Source: Sinorhizobium fredii USDA 257
GTDB taxonomy: Bacteria; Pseudomonadota; Alphaproteobacteria; Rhizobiales; Rhizobiaceae
DNA length: 64,000 nt
Reading direction: 5' to 3'
NCBI RefSeq assembly: GCF_000265205.3
Contig: NT_187151.1
Location: 62,001-126,000 of the forward strand
Shown: positions 17,635-27,125 of the stretch, piece after piece
How the letters are laid out: each line of letters begins with the position of its first letter
How positions within the stretch are numbered: the first letter of the stretch is position 1
The notes under the pieces: generated by a model
Database searches by the model: none
The model's input: the letters and a program-made list of their open reading frames with translations, nothing else
Told to the model about the DNA's origin: nothing
Translations under genes and position numbers: made by a program

Positions 17635-17682
17635 ACATCAGTAAAATTCATATTTTGAATGGCAACCATCCACATATTGGAT
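17635..17682 (-). promoter_or_regulatory. nod box upstream of nodZ
   Basis: On the minus strand the sequence starts ATCCAATATGTGGATG, continues GCCATTCAAAATATG and ends near AATTTTACTGATG. These are the two conserved parts of a NodD-binding nod box in the correct order and spacing. It faces leftward and ends about 87 bases before the nodZ start, so it should drive nodZ-noeL-nolK under flavonoid and NodD control. Confidence 0.85.
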
Positions 17683-17862
17683 ATAAAGGGGACGTGTCTT
17701 TCAGGGCTTATCTTCACGTTAGGTGGCGAACCATCGGTTCACACCAGGAAGAGAAGAGCTGATGCCAATTCCTGGACTGCCGACACAGCATAGAACAGCT
17801 CGCTCATCGGCGACGCTAGCGGTAACAGATCTGCATATCAGCAAAGCCTAACTTACACCCAT

Positions 17863-19278
17863 TCAACTGTTAAGGACCGCCAGTCCCTGAGCCAGCAAGT
17901 GTTCGGCAGCATCTGGGTCGTCTGCCTCGACGTAGCAACGCAGTTCAGGCGCGTTTCCTGAAGGGCGGATGTGCAGGATACGGCCGCCTTCAAATGTCAG
18001 GCGCAGGCCATCCACGTCGTCCGTGCCCGTCACGCGACCGATCCGGCTGAATAAATGGGAAACATTAGCTTTTGACGCTTTCAAGAATGCCACTAGGGCG
18101 TCGCTCCTATCGAATGGATAGTTCTCGATCCGGCCGGACAAAGCGACTGGCAAACGATGCATCGCGACGATCCCCGAGAGGGGAGTTTTGGCCTCTACTG
18201 CCATGTGGAGCGCTGCAATGATGGGAAGGACGCAGTCCCGGGTCGGCAAGGCGGGAAGCGACGCGCCTCCGAACGAGAAGTTCGAACCTAGCATGACGCC
18301 ACCGTTGGCCTCGAAGCCCATCACCCGCTGCTTGCCACGCGCAACCGCCTCAGTCATGGCTGCAATGACGTAAGGTGAGCCAACGCGGGTACGCACCACC
18401 TCGACGCCACTCGCCGCCTCGATCCCGGAGTTGCTGGTTATTGGCGTAGCAATAAGCTTGGCCTCCAGCAGCCTTGCGCAAATTAGACCGAGCAGATCAC
18501 CGCGCAATGGAGTTCCCGTTTCATCCGTTAGCAGGGGCCGATCGGCATCTGCGTCCGACGATACAATGGCGTCAAAGGCGAACTCCTTCGCCCAGGCAGC
18601 GAGCATCTTACATGTCGCCGCCGAAATAGCTTCCGTGTCAACAGGGATGAAGACCTCAGATCGGCCTACCGGTACGACATTTGCGCCATGACCTTCCAAG
18701 ATGGTGGTCAAAATATCGCGGGCAACGCTGCTGTGCTGATATAAGCCGATCTTTAGCCCCTGAAGGCCCGATTTGGGAAGCAGCGTTTCGTAACGTTGGA
18801 TATAGAAGTCAGTTGCTTCGCTGGAGTGGTCGGCGCCGCGGCCACACTCAACCCTGGTTGCATCTGCATCGGCTGAAAGCTGCTCCGCCAACGCCGTAAT
18901 CGCCTGCTCGTCGGCCTTGTTGATCTCACCGTCAGGCAGATAGAACTTAATGCCGTTTCGGTCGGCCGGAATATGCGAGCCTGTGATCATGAGTGATGCT
19001 GCACCGAGTTTTCGGCCGTACAATGCAAGCGCTGGTGTCGGCAGCCCTCCGCAGTCGACCGGCACCATTCCCGCCCGGGCGAGCGCTGCCATGCAGATAG
19101 CGGCGATTTCCGAACTTGAATCGCGGAAGTCGCGACCGACCAATACGGTCGCCCCTCGCGCGACCCGTCCTCTGTCGAAGAGCATCCTCGAAAAGGCTGT
19201 AGCATAGAGCGCCGACACACTACCCACGAGTTCTGTTGCCAACCCGCGGAGACCACTTGTGCCGAATTTGGGACCCAT
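17863..19278 (-). CDS. noeK: Phosphomannomutase (NoeK)
   Basis: NoeK converts mannose-6-phosphate to mannose-1-phosphate, feeding GDP-mannose and then GDP-fucose synthesis. The 471-residue protein of the phosphohexomutase family has KFGTSGLRG at the N-terminus, the phosphoserine loop in MITGSHIPADRNGIKFY, the metal-binding loop in VSSDADADRPL and a sugar-binding loop near FEANGGVMLGSN. It is leftward and lies upstream of the nodZ nod box, so it is transcribed separately. Its 5' end faces noeJ. ATG 19278 has only a weak ribosome binding site (AGGCTAG). Confidence 0.92.
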   Translation of the reverse strand: MGPKFGTSGLRGLATELVGSVSALYATAFSRMLFDRGRVARGATVLVGRDFRDSSSEIAAICMAALARAGMVPVDCGGLPTPALALYGRKLGAASLMITGSHIPADRNGIKFYLPDGEINKADEQAITALAEQLSADADATRVECGRGADHSSEATDFYIQRYETLLPKSGLQGLKIGLYQHSSVARDILTTILEGHGANVVPVGRSEVFIPVDTEAISAATCKMLAAWAKEFAFDAIVSSDADADRPLLTDETGTPLRGDLLGLICARLLEAKLIATPITSNSGIEAASGVEVVRTRVGSPYVIAAMTEAVARGKQRVMGFEANGGVMLGSNFSFGGASLPALPTRDCVLPIIAALHMAVEAKTPLSGIVAMHRLPVALSGRIENYPFDRSDALVAFLKASKANVSHLFSRIGRVTGTDDVDGLRLTFEGGRILHIRPSGNAPELRCYVEADDPDAAEHLLAQGLAVLNS

Positions 19279-19388
19279 TAACTAGCCTTTTTTTGCCGGG
19301 CAGCGTTCAGCAGGTAGTCGACGCCACCGGGGCAAGCCGAATGAATTCGCATCCACTAATGAGATTGCTTCGCTCTCGCCACACTGTT

Positions 19389-20881
19389 ATGAAGCTTCCA
19401 TCAAACGCAATCAAAAATGACACCATGCTTCCAAAGATTATCCCAGCTATCATGGCAGGGGGTAGGGGCACAAGGCTCTGGCCTCTGTCACGCGCAACTG
19501 CCGCAAAACAGTTTCTAAAGCTAATCGGCGAGGAAACGCTCTTTCAAGACACGCTTAAGCGCGTTTCCGATGCCAAAGTTTATGGAGCACCACTCGTCAT
19601 CACCAATGATGAATTTCGCTTCCTGGTTGCCGAACAGGCGCGCGAGCTTGGGGTCACGCTTTCCAGCATAGTACTTGAGCCGGTGCCGCGCAACACGGCA
19701 GCCGCAGTAGCCGTCGCCGCCCGGATCGTGGCTGATCGGTTTGGTGAGGACGCGCTATTGCTTGTGCTGCCGTCGGACCACGCGATTACGGTAGACGATA
19801 CTTACAAGAAATGCGTGCGCTCCGCCTGCATCGCCGCAGCGGAGGGCAAGCTCGTGACGTTCGGTATTCAACCCACTTGGCCAGCAACGGGATACGGATA
19901 CATCGAACGTGGCACTTACCTTGGCAAGGACGTCCATGCGGTTCAATGTTTTGTCGAGAAACCAAGTCTCGAAAAGGCGGCGGCTCTTTTGGAGACCGGC
20001 AATTACTATTGGAACTCTGGGATGTTCCTTTTCCAGGCGGCCAGCATTATCGCCGAACTTGAGGAGCATGCACCCGACGTGTTGTCGGCGGTGCACGCCG
20101 CGGTCAGGGGCTCAACGGTCGACGCCGATTTTATACGACTTGCCCCGGAGAGTTTCAGCCAAGCGCCATCCATCTCGATCGACTATGCACTGATGGAGAA
20201 AAACCGCAAAACGCCGCCGTGGTCTGCTCGGATTTTGCTTGGTCGGATCTCGGTAGTTGGGATGCTGTGTGGAAGAATGAGGAGCAGAATGCTGATGGTA
20301 ACGTGCTCAAGGGCAATGTTACGGCCTGCAACACGAAGAATTCGCTTGTGTTGTCGCATACCGCGCATCTCGCTGTACAGGGGATGGATGGAGTTGCAGT
20401 CATCGCTAGCGAGGACGCAGTCTTCGTCGGGCGACTGGAGGAGGCCCATGAGATCGGAAACTTGGTGAAGCGCCTCGCCGCGGACGAAAATACGGCACGT
20501 CTTACGGAATTGCACCCAACTTTGATACGGCCATGGGGCGGCTACACCACTATGCTTAACGGCGATCGCTTCCAAGTAAGGCGGTTGTTCGTACGCCCTG
20601 GGAAGATGCTTTCTCTCCACAAGCATTTTCATCGATCAGAGCACTGGATCTGCGTGAAGGGCACCGCAGAAGTGACAATCGAGGATCGAGTAACGATCCT
20701 GCACGAGAACCAGTCAATCTACATCCCCGAGGGGGCGATACATCGCTTGGGGAACCCTGGCAAGATCATGCTGGAGTTGGTCGAGATTCAAACTGGTGCC
20801 TACCTGGGCGAGGACGATATCATCCGCGTCGCAGACGAATCGAGAAATGAAATGCCAGATTCGAGGCGTACGGGCCTATAG
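19389..20881 (+). pseudogene. noeJ: Mannose-1-phosphate guanylyltransferase (NoeJ), frameshifted
   Basis: NoeJ-type bifunctional enzymes make GDP-mannose and carry a mannose-6-phosphate isomerase domain. The first part has IMAGGRGTRLWPLSR (nucleotidyl transfer), the VEKP motif and NYYWNSGMFLF. The second part has CSDFAWSDLGSW and the cupin isomerase segment RPWGGYTTM to HKHFHRSEHW. The two parts are in different frames. The break lies at about 20195-20215, between A-runs of five and four bases. Removing one A from each would restore EKTANAAVVCSDF. The start may be 19389 or 19425. As written the protein is truncated near residue 270; GDP-mannose would have to come from another gene. Confidence 0.85.
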
Positions 20882-21551
20882 GGATAGCGTGTCCTTTGCG
20901 CAGTCCGGCACCTTCGCACGCATTACGGTATCTGGAGAGAGGACGTGGTGGCACCATCGGCAAGCGTTGCACCGGCGGCCGCGGACGAGTCTGACGACAT
21001 GCGATGGATACCGCCCTCTGCGTCGACCCAATCGTAGATGCGTGTTCTCCTCCGTGGGCCCGGCACGATCGTTCTCCTGCGCAACGCATACCTCGCGACG
21101 AGGTAGGCCGAAAAATCCGCCTTTCTTCGCGCGCGCATTTCGAGACGACCTTTCTCGACGGGCAGCTCGCCCGGCGTCTGCGACCCGTCCGGCTTCTTTT
21201 TCTTTGAGCGGTTTCTCGCAGCCCCAGCCGCTTGCACGCGGCTCCATTCCGGCTTTTTTTACCGACAGATCAGCTTTGCGCTTGAAGCGCTGCTTGCCGT
21301 CCCGTCTGGCGGCGGGCCCGCGAGGAACGGCGAAAAGGCGGCGCCGAAGCCCCTGCATTGTTAGTGGCAAGGCTGTTGCGGTGGGCGTTGACGGTTTCGC
21401 TCCGGCTCGACCCTACGGTCGAAAAGACGAAATGGCAGGAGCGGTCGGCCGTCTTGCCACAAAGCCTGATCTTCAGGAGGCGCATGTAAGAGGGCGGGCG
21501 ACGGCATGAGCCGTGAATGCACTTGACTTCAGATTAATTAAGCGCTTTCTA
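20882..21551. other. noeJ-nodD1 intergenic region with a possible small leftward gene
   Basis: On the minus strand a frame of 104 codons runs from 21237 to 20923 (MQAAGAARNRSKKKK near its start, RIYDWVDAEGGIHRMSS inside). It is very basic at the N-terminus and has no family that I recognise. It lies about 315 bases downstream of the leftward nod box at 21552-21600, so it could be flavonoid-induced, or it may be a chance frame in GC-rich DNA. Confidence 0.3.
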
Positions 21552-21600
21552 ACGATTTGCATAATTGATCGTTCGGATGACAACCATCCGCACTGTGGAT
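21552..21600 (-). promoter_or_regulatory. Leftward nod box at the nodD1 5' end
   Basis: Read on the minus strand the sequence starts ATCCACAGTGCGGATG and continues ATCCGAACGATCAATTAT then GCAAATC, matching the nod box consensus. Its edge is only about 10 bases from the nodD1 start. In Sinorhizobium meliloti this position separates nodD1 from divergent nodABC; here no nodABC follows. It may serve NodD1 autoregulation or drive the unknown leftward frame. Confidence 0.7.
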
Positions 21601-21610
21601 TCGCCAGAAC

Positions 21611-22576
21611 ATGCGTTTTAAGGGCCTTGATCTCAATCTCCTCGTTGCGCTCGACGCACTGATGACCGAACGCAAACTCACGGCCGCTGCACGCAGCATC
21701 AACCTGAGCCAGCCGGCGATGAGCGCAGCCATCACCCGGCTTCGGACCTATTTCCGCGACGAGCTATTTACCATGAATGGTCGCGAACTTGTACCAACTC
21801 CGCGAGCAGAAGCGCTCGCACCCGCAGTCCGCGAAGCCCTGCTGCACATCCATCTCTCCATCATTTCATGGGATCCGTTCAACCCAGCGCAGTCAGATCG
21901 CAGTTTCAGGATCATTCTTTCCGACTTCATGACGCTAATGTTTTTCGAAAGGGTTGTGGTGAGAGTGGCGCGGGAAGCGCCCGCCGTCAGTTTCGAGTTG
22001 CTGCCGTTTTCCGATGAGCCAGATGAGCTTCTCCGGCGTGGTGATGTCGATTTCCTGATCCTACCAGAAATGTTCATGTCGCACACGCATCCCAGAGCGA
22101 AGCTGTTCGATGAGAGATTCGTGTGCGTGAGTTGCCCAACGAACCAGAAGCTACCGCCGCAGCTCTCCATCGACAACTATGTATCAATGGGGCATGTTGC
22201 GGCCCAATTCGGGAAGCAGCGGCCTTCCGTGGAGGAATGGCTATTGCGCGAGCACGGACTGCGAAGACGGGTCGAAGTCGCCGTGCCGGGTTTTACCATG
22301 ATCCCGCCTTTTTTGTCGGGCACTGACCGCATAGCGACCCTCCCGTTACGACTGGCGATGCACTTCGCAAAAGCCATTCCCCTGCGGATCACCGAACTTC
22401 CGCAACCCATTTTTCCCGCGTTCACCGAGGCTGTCCAGTGGCCCGCGCCTCACAGCAGTGATCCGGCCAGTCTCTGGATGCGCGAGATATTTCTACAGGA
22501 GGCGTCTCGCGTTGAATTTCAATCCGAAACTTCGGCGCATGCTCTATCATCATCTCAATTGCCTACATGCCTCTAA
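21611..22576 (+). CDS. nodD1: Flavonoid-responsive LysR activator NodD1
   Basis: NodD proteins bind nod boxes and activate nodulation genes when legume flavonoids are present. The 321-residue protein begins with [20 protein letters not shown], followed by the HTH core [19 protein letters not shown] and the NodD-typical [18 protein letters not shown]. The inducer domain includes [17 protein letters not shown]. Length and ends match NodD1 of S. fredii strains. The start ATG 21611 abuts the leftward nod box. The nod boxes at 5000, 17635, 21552 and 42094 are its likely targets. Confidence 0.96.
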   Translation: MRFKGLDLNLLVALDALMTERKLTAAARSINLSQPAMSAAITRLRTYFRDELFTMNGRELVPTPRAEALAPAVREALLHIHLSIISWDPFNPAQSDRSFRIILSDFMTLMFFERVVVRVAREAPAVSFELLPFSDEPDELLRRGDVDFLILPEMFMSHTHPRAKLFDERFVCVSCPTNQKLPPQLSIDNYVSMGHVAAQFGKQRPSVEEWLLREHGLRRRVEVAVPGFTMIPPFLSGTDRIATLPLRLAMHFAKAIPLRITELPQPIFPAFTEAVQWPAPHSSDPASLWMREIFLQEASRVEFQSETSAHALSSSQLPTCL

Positions 22577-23175
22577 AGCCGACGGCGCAACTCGCCACCC
22601 TTGAGCCCGCAACTGCACGGTCGGCTCAGGGTCGAGCAGTTTGGCTGCGGGTTGCGGCCGACCAGAAGGGCTCGCACGGCCCGAGCGTACGCCCCGCATG
22701 CCACGCTCCAACCATTTTCGGCCTATGCGCAGCATTAGCTCTTCAGCTTTAGCAGCCGGGAGACCATCTCATTCAGCGTGATATCCTTCGATACCTCGAT
22801 CAAACCGCGCATGGGCATTAAGGCGAGGTTCTACTGTCCGCCATGCTACAAGTCACTCGCAAGTTGCCCTTCCGGACGCTCCCAATCCAGCCAATTGCGG
22901 TCGGAACGCCAATCCAACCGCCTCGCAGCAGCCTCCGCCGACAGCCCGTTCCCAGCCGTCTTCGATACTCGGCTCTGAAGATCGTGACTCAGTGCTCTTC
23001 CATTGCCTCCTGATTCTAAGAAAAGAACCCGAGACTGCGGACACGGAGATGCCTCAATTGAGTTGCTCACTTTGGAGTTGAGCTGTATCAAACGGGTGCC
23101 CTCGACAAAGGCCATATTCGATATAGCAGATCCCAGTAAATCATTAGGTGAAACGATCCTTCACCAGGAGTAAGT
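22577..23175. other. Intergenic stretch with a tiny IS remnant
   Basis: On the minus strand near 22741-22815 the sequence reads GLIEVSKDITLNEMVSRLL, which resembles the helix-turn-helix half of an IS630-type transposase. It is too short and isolated to be more than a fragment. The rest shows no supported gene. The ribosome binding site CAGGAG of the following XRE gene is at its right end. Confidence 0.35.
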
Positions 23176-23608
23176 GTGTTGAGTATTGCCCCTGAGAAGA
23201 AAAGAGCCAAAGCGAACGCTGTGGATATTTACGTCGGCCGTCGAATTCGCCAGAGGCGACGATGGCAGAATATGCCCCAAGCGGCCCTCGGAGAAGCTAT
23301 CGGGGTGACGTTTCAGCAGGTGCAAAAATATGAAAAGGGCTCGAACCGCGTGGGTGCGGGCCGACTTCAGCAGATATCTGATGCACTGGAAGTGCACCCT
23401 TCTTATTTTTTTGTAGGACATGCCTGACGACACTCAGTCGATAGGGCAGGGCGCCCCTAATCAGGCCTATATCCCGCCCGAAGTGATTGAGTTCGCTGCA
23501 AGCGACGAAGGGGTCGAGCTCATCCGGGCGTTCTCCCGTGTCGGCAATCCCAATGTGCGCTGTCGAATCGTGAAGCTGCTCAAGTCTCTCGGCGAACACG
23601 ACTGGTAA
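23176..23608 (+). pseudogene. XRE-family regulator, frameshifted (paralogue of the gene at 44271-44702)
   Basis: The first frame starts at GTG 23176 behind CAGGAG and carries an HTH with RRIRQRRRWQNMPQAALGEA and TFQQVQKYEKGSNRVG, ending soon after SYFF. The C-terminal part (YIPPEVIEF, GVELIRAFSRVG, IVKLLKSLGEHDW) is in the next frame from 23420. The intact paralogue in the nif region has exactly this order in a single frame. One extra G near 23416 explains the break. The HTH half alone could still bind DNA. It lies between nodD1 and the syrB-like gene. Confidence 0.8.
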
Positions 23609-23753
23609 GCATGAATTCGCCCATTTCTGAGTCGAACGCGGCTACGCTCTCGGAATGAAATCAACCGTAAGTGACATCGCCATGGGACGCTTGCATTGAC
23701 TCTGTAGCTCGTTAAGTTCAAATCATACAAGTGAGCTAGGGGAGGAAATCACA

Positions 23754-24200
23754 GTGGCTGACGAGAGTAACACAGGACCAGTGGCCGCGGCTGAGGCGGT
23801 TGCCGAAACGAAAGCACCAGCTGGCAAAAGGAAGAGTTCGTCGCGGCGTCAAAGAACGGCTGCCGGACAAGTTGCGGAATCAAAGACGACTGCTAAGCCT
23901 AAGAGATATAGCGAGACAGAAAGAGCTGACAAGCTCAATCTGATCGAGGCCGAAGTGGCTCAAGGCAATAGCACCCTAAAGGACGCGATCAAGAGCGCCG
24001 GCATATCGGAGCAGACCTACTACGTGTGGAAGAAATCTGCTAAGCCTGCCGATCGAAAACCTGAGGCGTCTGTGGTGGCCGGCGATGACCTTGCCGATCT
24101 CATTCAACTCGAAAAGGAAAACTTGAGGCTTCGCAACCTTTTGTCGGACAAACTGCGTGCGGAAAACGCCGAACTGCGCAAGAGACTTGGGCTGGATTAG
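23754..24200 (+). CDS. syrB: SyrB-like regulatory protein
   Basis: The 148-residue protein begins ADESNTGPVAAA and has an Ala/Lys-rich N-terminus. The middle has a helix-turn-helix like that of IS3/IS66 OrfA proteins (TERADKLNLIEAEVAQGNST, GISEQTYYVWKKS). The C-terminus is a leucine-zipper coiled coil (EKENLRLRNLLSDKLRAENA). This is the layout of SyrB of S. meliloti, which lowers syrM activity. The GTG start at 23754 is preceded by GGGGAGGAAAT. It is rightward, 145 bases after the XRE gene. Confidence 0.85.
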   Translation: MADESNTGPVAAAEAVAETKAPAGKRKSSSRRQRTAAGQVAESKTTAKPKRYSETERADKLNLIEAEVAQGNSTLKDAIKSAGISEQTYYVWKKSAKPADRKPEASVVAGDDLADLIQLEKENLRLRNLLSDKLRAENAELRKRLGLD

Positions 24201-24378
24201 CTCAAGAGTAGCCTCTCAAGGCTGTGGTAAGGCGCCCTGCCGGCTTCCGAAAGGGACGGCGTGCCTAGCCTTACGGCCACTTGCGTCGAGTCCGAAATGG
24301 CGGTATTTGGCCGAATGGTAAAGGAATGTCGTGGCGCGTTTTGGCGCTGATGAGTCGTGGATTGCTTGCGAGATACAT

Positions 24379-24948
24379 ATGAAAACACCACCACGGAGGT
24401 TTATTGTCGAATTCAAGCAAGTACGGCGGCGATCAAAGGAACGAACGAATTCAGTCTGGGGAAACACGGACCTTAAGGCTTTGACCCGCGAAGTGGAAGA
24501 GATGGCTCCGCATTTGTTCAACTTAACGGAAGAGCCAGTATCCCCTAACGTAGCCTACGGTCCGCCGGCCAGCCCGAATGCAGAGTTTCTCATTGCAGAC
24601 AAAGAGAATATCGGGCTTGGGCCAGAAGCCGTGACACCGGCCCAAGGTTCGGAAAACGCGTTCTCGGGGCTGCATAATTCAAGTCATTCCGCAGTCGACG
24701 CTACTGACAAGTTGCAGGAGACGCCACCGGTCTCCCACACCCGAACAAACTCCAAACAGCGCATTTCGCGAAAGCTACCCGAGCGGTTGTCATTGGACGG
24801 GCGTGAGAATGTAGAACGCCCGATTTCTCGCGATGAATTGGCCACTCTCGAAGCAGAAAACAAGCGCCTCAAAAGGCTGCTCGCTGAACGGATCCTTACC
24901 CAAAACTTGCAACTCAAGAAGATGCTTGATCGGTTTAACCTCAATTGA
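24379..24948 (+). CDS. Hypothetical protein with C-terminal coiled coil like SyrB
   Basis: This protein of about 189 residues starts MKTPPRRFIVEFKQVRRR. An alternative GTG start at 24331 behind AAAGGAATG would add 16 residues. The middle is low in motifs. The last 45 residues form a coiled coil, DELATLEAENKRLKRLLAE, then LQLKKMLDRFNLN, closely similar to the zipper of the adjacent SyrB-like protein. This suggests shared origin or hetero-oligomer formation. The function is unknown. It lies 178 bases after syrB in the same direction. Confidence 0.65.
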   Translation: MKTPPRRFIVEFKQVRRRSKERTNSVWGNTDLKALTREVEEMAPHLFNLTEEPVSPNVAYGPPASPNAEFLIADKENIGLGPEAVTPAQGSENAFSGLHNSSHSAVDATDKLQETPPVSHTRTNSKQRISRKLPERLSLDGRENVERPISRDELATLEAENKRLKRLLAERILTQNLQLKKMLDRFNLN

Positions 24949-25471
24949 CGATGTCGCATCCGCGCGAAAGTCTTAGGAATCTCTTGGGGGCCGAACGGAG
25001 TCTCGCGTTTCAGCAATCGCTGATAGCTCTTCAATCCCACCTCAATGACACAGTTCAGGACCTTCCTCCATGTATCTAGCCATAGCACGCCGACCGATTC
25101 AAACAAACCTGAGCCTACGGCAGAATTAATGGTTTTTTAATAGACTTGGTAGCTGCGGATTAAAATTATGTTTTGACATATCCTCGATCGGTGTTAATTC
25201 ACTAAATGAAAAGTGTCGTCGCAGATAAATACTTTGACGAAATTCCAGCTTGGGTTGTGATTCTTCCCTGTTGCTTTGAGCCGTCAGCCAGCTCGGCGCC
25301 TTGGCGGCGACTTCCCATCACGACTTGAGCCTTGATGTTGCGGCGGAGCCTGGCTCCTGTGCAATGACCGTCCAGTTTCAAGAGGCAAGTGAGTTCAGCG
25401 GCATTTTCTCGCATGTTTCCTCCTGAAACGTCGTTTTGGGATATGTTGCTAAGATCCGATAGGAGAAGAAG
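24949..25471. other. Intergenic region upstream of the MucR-like gene
   Basis: No supported gene. The stretch 25125-25205 is markedly AT-rich (TTTTTTAATAG, GATTAAAATTATG) and probably holds promoter DNA for the MucR-like gene, which starts at 25472 behind AGGAGAAG. Confidence 0.45.
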
Positions 25472-25904
25472 ATGACAGAAACCACGCTCGGTGCGAGCAA
25501 CGAACTCTTGGCAGAACTGACGGCAGAAATCGTAGCCGCCTATGTCAGCACCCACGTGGTTCCGGGTGCCGAGCTTCCGACGCTTATCGCTGACGTTCAT
25601 TCAGCGCTCAACAATGCCACTGCTCCCGCGCCGGTGATTGCTCCCATTGAGAAGCCGAAGCCAGCGGTCTCGATCCGCAAGTCTGTGCAAAACGATCAGA
25701 TCACCTGCCTCGAATGCGGCGGCGCCTTCAAGTCGCTGAAGCGCCACTTGATGACCCACCACAATCTGTCGCCGGAAGATTATCGCGAAAAGTGGGACCT
25801 ACCCGCGGACCTACCCGATGGTCGCGCCCGCTTATGCGGAAGCCCGCTCGCGTTTGGCCAAGGAGATAGGCCTCGGCGAGCGCCGCAAGCGTCGTGGTAA
25901 GTAG
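25472..25904 (+). pseudogene. MucR/Ros-type zinc-finger regulator with a C-terminal frameshift
   Basis: MucR/Ros proteins repress or activate exopolysaccharide and nodulation genes through a single prokaryotic zinc finger. The zinc finger is seen as [19 protein letters not shown], preceded by the conserved N-terminal part [16 protein letters not shown]. After [14 protein letters not shown] the frame is lost by one extra C in GGACCTACCC (about 25811). The expected tail [20 protein letters not shown] is in the next frame, ending at 25904. The frame as written ends at 25900 with an unrelated tail. The finger is intact, so DNA binding may remain. Confidence 0.8.
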
Positions 25905-26084
25905 AACGTTATCGCCGGCGGCGATCGCTGCCAGCTACGCGCCACGCCTTTAATTTGCGCGAAATGCTATGCAGAATGCGGTGTTTCGGCCGCATCTTCC
26001 AGATGCACGGCGTGATTGACGAATGTTGAGCCCGAACGAAAGCTTGGACATATGTAGATTTCACAGCTTACGCTTAAATCCAGC

Positions 26085-26245
26085 GATGACGAGACGGTGC
26101 GCCGCTTCAAGGTTTTCATTAATCTTGTCGTTGGCGAATCCGCCAAGTTCAACCGTCTCGATCCGGAGGTCCATCTTCGAGATATCCTCACGCGCATCGC
26201 CGGCCATCCGATCAACAGGCTTGACGAATGGTTACCGCGGAGCAT
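26085..26245 (+). pseudogene. IS66-type transposase C-terminal fragment
   Basis: GESAKFNRLDPEVHLRDILT and RIAGHPINRLDEWLPR match the end of IS66 TnpC proteins. The fragment is on the plus strand while the N-terminal piece next to it is on the minus strand, so the element was broken and partly inverted. Confidence 0.65.
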
Positions 26246-26327
26246 GCGGCATCAGGGTCGACCATGGCCGGGCCTGCCAACACGACACTCATGCGCAGCG
26301 CGCCTGCGGCCTTCCTCGGTGGCGGCG

Positions 26328-26969
26328 TCATCGGCCCGCCTCCGAAGAGCTGGTCAGCTTGACGACATCGACGAACTTGCGTCGCGCGTGAGCAAGGCAG
26401 AACGCAAGCCGCATGGGGGCGACATTGCTCTCGTCCATCACGCGCGCCGACGCGGGCGCTTGCACAATGACGCTTTCGCAGGCCCGGCATGCATAGCGCG
26501 GCCGGATCGTCTGCTTTACCCGGACAACCGCCGGCACGATGTCGAGTGCCTCACTGACGTCCGTGCCGACGCAATGAAGCTCGAACGAGCAGCACGGGCA
26601 AATCTTGCTCTCCGGCTCGATAAGCTCTTCATACCGTGGGAGGTGCCTGGGTAAACGGCCGATGTTGCGCGACGGTGACCGTCGCTCCTGTTTTGGCCCT
26701 TCAGCCACGGGTGCAACATCGTCATTGGCCGCCTCGGGAATGTCGCTGAGATCGCCAAGGTCAAGCGTCGCCTGCGTCGGGTCGATCGCCGTCATCTTCT
26801 TCGATTTCGGCCCAAAGAGCTGCTGCTCCAGGAAGGCAACGCGCGCCTTGAGGTCGGCATTCTCTGCATCGAGCGAGAGAATGATCCGGCTCAATTGCGC
26901 GGCATCCTGAGGTAAAGAGTCGGGTCGAAGCGGCATAGCAGACCCTAGCACATGATCCTGAATCTTCAA
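26328..26969 (-). pseudogene. IS66-family TnpC N-terminal fragment
   Basis: The minus-strand frame has the IS66 leucine-rich start (SRIILSLDAENADLKARVAF, EQQLFGPKSKKM). It continues to the zinc-binding segment ICPCCSFELHCVG, then RPRYACRACESVIVQAPA. It then jumps to LAFCLAHARRKFVDVV, which normally lies far downstream, so the catalytic core has been deleted. It is not functional. Confidence 0.8.
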
Positions 26970-27071
26970 GCAAATCCAATAGGATCAGCCCGCTTTCGTT
27001 GGCCGCTTTACGACGTTTCGCTTGACCCGAGTCCAGTCGATACCGGCCAGCAAAAAATTTGTTCGGCCTTG

Positions 27072-27098
27072 AAATGTACGTTCGTCTAACGTACATTT
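27072..27098 (+). promoter_or_regulatory. Perfect inverted-repeat operator of the toxin-antitoxin pair
   Basis: AAATGTACGTT and AACGTACATTT form a perfect 11-base inverted repeat around a 5-base centre. It lies 28-54 bases upstream of the antitoxin start at 27126, where the promoter should be. In DUF1778/GNAT pairs the antitoxin-toxin complex represses its own promoter through such palindromes. Confidence 0.75.
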
Positions 27099-27125
27099 GG
27101 CTTAAACGACATGAAGGAGCCGGTC

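Noticed and set aside
19344..19425. A possible nod box before noeJ (ATCCACTAATGAGATTG and later ATCAAACGCAATC).
   Set aside because: The two halves are too far apart and the region between them does not fit the consensus.
26341..26365. GTCAGCTTGACGACATCG as a second tts box.
   Set aside because: It lies inside the IS66 transposase fragment, has no following effector gene, and matches only the first half of the motif.
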